Shown here: positions 7,341-10,565 of the stretch, in pieces
Numbering within the stretch: the stretch's first letter is position 1
Layout of the letters: each line of letters begins with the position of its first letter
DNA from: Flavobacteriales bacterium
GTDB lineage: Bacteria > Bacteroidota > Bacteroidia > Flavobacteriales_D > Crocinitomicaceae
DNA length: 10,565 nt
Direction: 5' to 3'
Assembly: GCA_018665005.1 (NCBI GenBank)
Contig: JABJEE010000155.1
Location: forward strand, 1-10,565
Made by a program: the position numbers and the translations under genes
Notes under the pieces: generated by a model
Databases searched by the model: none
What the model was told of the DNA's origin: nothing
What the model saw: only the letters and a program-made list of their open reading frames with translations

Positions 7341-9782
7341 TCAATAAATCTTAGGGTATCTTAAAGGGTCTGTTTCATGCATGATTTCATAAATACCTTC
7401 AATGATATCATCCACATTAGGTTTTGAGAAATAATCTCCATCCGTTCCGTACGCAGGTCGATGGTCTTTTGCGCTTAATGTTTGAGGAGCAGAGTCTAAA
7501 TGAAAAAAGGCATTTTGCTCAACCAAAACCTTATCTAATATGTAACCAGTAGCTCCACTACTTACATCTTCATCCACAATTATTAGTCTATTTGTTTTCT
7601 CTATCGATTTACTTATTGTATGATTGATGTCAAAGGGGATGAGTGTTTGCACATCGATTAATTCAATAGAGATGTCCATTTGACCTAGTGTCTTTTCTGC
7701 AATCTCACATAAGTTAAAGGTTGACCCATATGATACCAGAGTGATATCTTTTCCTTCTTTTACAATCTCAGGAACCCCTAAAGGCTCATTAAAATCCCCT
7801 AAGTTATTTGGAAATGGTTCTTTTGTTCGGTAACCATTCAAAGGTTCGACAACCAAAGCCGGCTCATCAGAGATTAGTAAAGTATTGTAAAAGCCTGCCG
7901 CTTTAGTCATATTTCTTGGTACACAGATGTTTATTCCGCGAAGCGCATTAACAATAACACCCATTGGAGAACCACTGTGCCAAATACCTTCTAAGCGATG
8001 ACCTCTAGTACTAATAATTAAAGGTGCTTTTTGTCCACCCTTGGTGCGATACTGAACTGTTGCAAGATCATCAGACAATACCTGTATTGCGTAGAGTAGA
8101 TAGTCCAGATATTGAATCTCAGCTATGGGCCTTAGTCCTCTCATAGCCATGCCAATACCTTGGCCTACAATGGTGCATTCTCGAATTCCTGTATCAAATA
8201 CCCGCTCTTCTCCAAATTGCTCTTGCAATCCCTCTAAAGACTGATTGACTCCACCAATTTTACCTGCATCTTCACCAAAAATGAGTAATTCAGGAACCTT
8301 TTCAAGTTGTTTTTTAAAGTTTTCTCGAAGAATGATTCGGCCATCTTCCATTTTGGCGTCAGCATTGTAAGTGGCAGGAACATGCTTTGCTTCTAAAACA
8401 CTTTCTTTTGATTCTGAATATAAATGTGAGCTGTATCGATTATTTGCCTTATTCAATATTGTTTTTACCCAGTTGGCAAGTTCTTGCTTCTCATTATTGT
8501 TTTCAGCACTTACCATTCGAAGGACTTTTCTTACGGTAGAAATAATGTCCTTTCTTATTGGTTCGTAGGCTTTTTCAAGCCCTTCAATTTCTTTTTCAAT
8601 AAATATTTTTTGAGAACTAATTTGAGAAAGGCTTTTTAATAGAGCACAAGCTTCGACTAAATCAATGTGAATATCTTTTGTGTATAGTTTCCAAGATTTA
8701 TTTTTCGCATCCCTTACTTTTTGCTTTGCATCTGTTTGAATTTTTTCTAAATCATTGAGGCTTGCAATAGTGTTGCCATTCGCATCAAATTCCAGGATCC
8801 ATGACTTAAACTTTTCAACACAATCAAAGTCTTTTTCCCATTGAAGTCTTTCAGTGCTCTTATACCTTTCATGAGACCCGGATGTTGAATGTCCTTGAGG
8901 CTGGTTCACTTCTTTTACATGGATTAAAACGGGTACATGTTCCTCTCTAGCCAGCTTAACAGCTTTCTCATAAGTTTCGCAAAGGTGAGGGTAATCCCAT
9001 CCCCTTGTTACAAATATTTCATATCCATCTTTAGTTTCGCTTCGTTGCATGCCTGCAAGAGCATCTGATATAGATCCTTTAGTTGTTTGATATTTTCTTG
9101 GTACTGAAATTCCGTAGCCATCATCCCAAACGGACATTACCAAAGGAATTTGCATTACGCCTGCAGCGTTAATCGATTCCCAAAATGGTCCCTCCGAGGT
9201 TGAGGCATCTCCTATAGTTCCAAAAGCGACTTCATTTCCATTATCTGAGAATTTTTTCGATTTCTGAAGACTACTTAAATTACTGTTACTTCTGTAAACT
9301 TTTGAGGCTTGAGCTAAACCAACAAGTCGAGGCATTTGACCTGCCGTTGGAGATATATCCGAGCTGCTATTTTTTTGAGTCATTAGGTTTTTCCAGTCTC
9401 CTGAGCCATCTAAATTTCTCGTAGCATAGTGTCCCCCCATTTGTCGACCTGCAGATTGAGGTTCTATTTCTACATCCGTGTGACCATACAATCCAGAAAA
9501 ATATTGCTCAATAGTGAGCTCCTCAATGGCGAGCATTATGGTTTGATCTCTATAGTAACCAGACCGAAAATCACCATTTTTGAATTGTTTTGAAAGTGCA
9601 ATTTGAGCCAATTCTTTTCCATCTCCGAAAATTCCAAACTTGGCTTTACCCGTAAGAACCTCTTTTCTTCCAAGAAGAGAGGCTTCTCTTGATTCGCAGG
9701 CCAATTTATAGTCTTTGAGAACTTGGTTCTTAAAAGAGGTGAAATCAATAGATTCTTTGGTTTTCGTTATCTTATCTGACAT
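7341..9782 (-). CDS. Fused 2-oxoacid dehydrogenase E1 alpha/beta (thiamine-diphosphate dependent)
   Basis: This 813-residue cytoplasmic protein joins the E1 alpha and beta subunits of a 2-oxoacid dehydrogenase complex, which decarboxylates a 2-oxoacid and passes the acyl group to lipoyl-E2. The alpha half (about 1-345) carries the thiamine-diphosphate/Mg motif as GDA at 191-193 and, after 26 residues, DDGY at 220-223, where most relatives have GDG and NN-x-Y. A GHSTSG...HERY loop with His298 matches the usual alpha-subunit active-site loop. A charged, probably helical linker (about 350-470) leads to the beta half from about 478, with Glu535 in DTGIRECTIVG as the cofactor-activating glutamate and His602 in WHSGSP. 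The C-terminal transketolase domain is complete. The ATG at 9782 is preferred over a GTG at 9800, which lies inside a TATATTTG promoter element. No E2 or E3 gene is nearby, so the substrate (branched-chain, pyruvate or other) cannot be fixed. Confidence 0.92.
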   Translation of the reverse strand: MSDKITKTKESIDFTSFKNQVLKDYKLACESREASLLGRKEVLTGKAKFGIFGDGKELAQIALSKQFKNGDFRSGYYRDQTIMLAIEELTIEQYFSGLYGHTDVEIEPQSAGRQMGGHYATRNLDGSGDWKNLMTQKNSSSDISPTAGQMPRLVGLAQASKVYRSNSNLSSLQKSKKFSDNGNEVAFGTIGDASTSEGPFWESINAAGVMQIPLVMSVWDDGYGISVPRKYQTTKGSISDALAGMQRSETKDGYEIFVTRGWDYPHLCETYEKAVKLAREEHVPVLIHVKEVNQPQGHSTSGSHERYKSTERLQWEKDFDCVEKFKSWILEFDANGNTIASLNDLEKIQTDAKQKVRDAKNKSWKLYTKDIHIDLVEACALLKSLSQISSQKIFIEKEIEGLEKAYEPIRKDIISTVRKVLRMVSAENNNEKQELANWVKTILNKANNRYSSHLYSESKESVLEAKHVPATYNADAKMEDGRIILRENFKKQLEKVPELLIFGEDAGKIGGVNQSLEGLQEQFGEERVFDTGIRECTIVGQGIGMAMRGLRPIAEIQYLDYLLYAIQVLSDDLATVQYRTKGGQKAPLIISTRGHRLEGIWHSGSPMGVIVNALRGINICVPRNMTKAAGFYNTLLISDEPALVVEPLNGYRTKEPFPNNLGDFNEPLGVPEIVKEGKDITLVSYGSTFNLCEIAEKTLGQMDISIELIDVQTLIPFDINHTISKSIEKTNRLIIVDEDVSSGATGYILDKVLVEQNAFFHLDSAPQTLSAKDHRPAYGTDGDYFSKPNVDDIIEGIYEIMHETDPLRYPKIY

Positions 9783-9799
9783 ATGTATATGATGGGTCA

Positions 9800-9807
9800 C
9801 AAATATA
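9800..9807 (-). promoter_or_regulatory. Possible -7 element for the E1 gene
   Basis: Read on the minus strand this is TATATTTG, an exact match to the Bacteroidota TAnnTTTG consensus. It would start transcription roughly ten bases before the ATG at 9782. No TTG or TTTG is seen at the expected distance upstream, so the call is tentative. Confidence 0.45.
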
Positions 9808-9834
9808 ATTAAAAATGGATGTTTTAGGTCCTAT

Positions 9835-9864
9835 TTTGATTGCCCATATTTTGTCTTATCTTTG
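9835..9864 (+). promoter_or_regulatory. Bacteroidota-type promoter for cutC
   Basis: TTTG at 9835-9838 and TATCTTTG at 9857-9864 are separated by 18 bases, matching the TTTG / TAnnTTTG pattern used by the primary sigma factor of this phylum. A start of transcription near 9871 would give a leader of about 30 bases before the cutC ATG. The 118-base gap between the E1 and cutC starts holds this promoter and the opposing E1 element, and nothing else recognisable. Confidence 0.65.
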
Positions 9865-9900
9865 AAAGTCAGATTGTGTTAACTCTTATTATTCTCTCAA

Positions 9901-10565
9901 ATGCTTTGCATTGAACTATGTGTTTCTACTATGGAGGCTATAACGCTTGCCAAAGACCTCAAAATAGACAGGGTAGAGGTATGCCAAAATTTAGAATCAG
10001 GAGGGGTCACACCATCGGCCACACTCGTTCAGTTGGCTATTGACTCTGGTTTGAAAACACATGTTTTAATCCGGCCTCGAATTGGAGGGTTTATCTATTC
10101 TCAAAAAGAATTAGAGTTGATCGAAAAGGAGATTTCATATTTTGTATCAATTGGAGTAGATGGAATAGTAATTGGTGCCCTTTTATCTGATCACAGAATT
10201 AATTATAAGTTCATTGAGTCTATACGTAAGGATTATCCTAATTTAGACATGACCTTTCACAAAGCTTTTGATGATACGCCAGATTGGAAAGCATCGATAG
10301 ATGTTTTAGCTGAATCGGGAGTGAATAGAATTCTAAGCTCAGGATGTGCTTCAAATGTCATTAAAGGGATGACCACTCTTAAGTCTATGATTGAATATGC
10401 ACCTGGTAAAATTGAGATTTTACCTGGGGGAGGACTCAATGAAAACAACATGGATTTCTTTTTAAAGAATGTTAAGCCTGATTGGATTCATTTTTCCGGA
10501 TGTAAAAAGATATACGATAGGAGTAGCTCAATTTTCGAGACTGAACGACTAACGTTTGACAAAGA
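9901..10565 (+). CDS. cutC: CutC family protein (3'-partial)
   Basis: The reading frame starts with ATG at 9901 and stays open for 221 codons to the window edge. It matches the CutC family (PF03932), a TIM-barrel protein of about 240-250 residues, so only the last stretch should be missing. Family landmarks appear in order: IELCVSTMEA at the N-terminus, RVEVCQNLESGGVTPS, VLIRPRIGGFIYS, GVDGIVIGAL, MTFHKAFD, RILSSG, ILPGGGLNENN and IHFSG. CutC was named for copper tolerance in E. coli, but its direct role in copper handling has been disputed and its enzymatic activity is not settled. It is a cytoplasmic protein by sequence, with no signal peptide. It is divergent from the E1 gene and has its own promoter at 9835-9864. 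The start agrees with the usual N-terminus of the family. Confidence 0.93.
   Translation, partial: MLCIELCVSTMEAITLAKDLKIDRVEVCQNLESGGVTPSATLVQLAIDSGLKTHVLIRPRIGGFIYSQKELELIEKEISYFVSIGVDGIVIGALLSDHRINYKFIESIRKDYPNLDMTFHKAFDDTPDWKASIDVLAESGVNRILSSGCASNVIKGMTTLKSMIEYAPGKIEILPGGGLNENNMDFFLKNVKPDWIHFSGCKKIYDRSSSIFETERLTFDK

Noticed and set aside
7375..7384. Ten-base palindrome TCATGCATGA as a terminator or operator
   Set aside because: It is inside the coding part of the E1 gene, has no loop or T-tract, and a palindrome this short is expected by chance.
1973..9748. Several open frames of 64-118 codons opposite or inside the main genes
   Set aside because: They lie in other frames of well-supported genes, show no recognisable domain and are rich in low-complexity or unlikely residues, so they are shadows.
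9798..9800. GTG start for the E1 gene, adding six residues
   Set aside because: The ATG at 9782 is a stronger codon, the extra residues (MTHHIH) look unlike a normal N-terminus, and the GTG overlaps a TATATTTG promoter-like element.
10257..10451. Minus-strand open frame of 64 codons
   Set aside because: It lies antisense to the clearly recognisable cutC frame and shows no family features.
1224..10565. A copper-handling locus linking the cupredoxin domain and cutC
   Set aside because: The two genes are more than 7 kb apart with unrelated genes and a terminator between them, and the copper role of CutC is itself uncertain.

Overview
The window looks like a stretch of chromosome from an AT-rich member of the Bacteroidota, most likely a Flavobacteriales-type organism. 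The evidence is a C-terminal type IX secretion (T9SS) sorting domain on the first protein, promoter elements of the Bacteroidota form (TTTG, then TAnnTTTG), no clear Shine-Dalgarno sequences ahead of the genes, and a fused alpha-beta 2-oxoacid dehydrogenase E1 of the kind common in this phylum.

Layout, left to right. (1) 2-2428, +: the 3' part of a large secreted mosaic protein with adhesin-like repeats, an inserted domain, a plastocyanin-like copper domain, an OB-fold-like region and a T9SS type A tail. A strong intrinsic terminator follows at 2452-2478. (2) 2494-5508, +: an exported M1-family zinc metallopeptidase with a CARDB/Ig-like spacer and a C-terminal region that looks like an outer-membrane beta-barrel. 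(3) 5533-7338, +: the membrane protease SppA (long, two-domain form), 24 bases after the peptidase and probably in the same transcript. (4) 7341-9782, -: a fused E1 alpha/beta thiamine-diphosphate dehydrogenase, convergent with sppA with only two bases between the stop codons. (5) 9783-9900: a divergent promoter region. (6) 9901 to the right edge, +: cutC, cut off by the window end.

The clearest functional pairing is the M1 peptidase with SppA, both acting on protein turnover in the cell envelope. The E1 enzyme and CutC are housekeeping-type neighbours with no visible link to them. No RNA gene, CRISPR array, insertion sequence or prophage gene was seen. Nothing here amounts to a clear new multi-gene system. 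The points most worth a second look are the peptidase-barrel fusion, the repeat split by a domain insertion in the secreted protein, and the altered thiamine-diphosphate motif of the fused E1.
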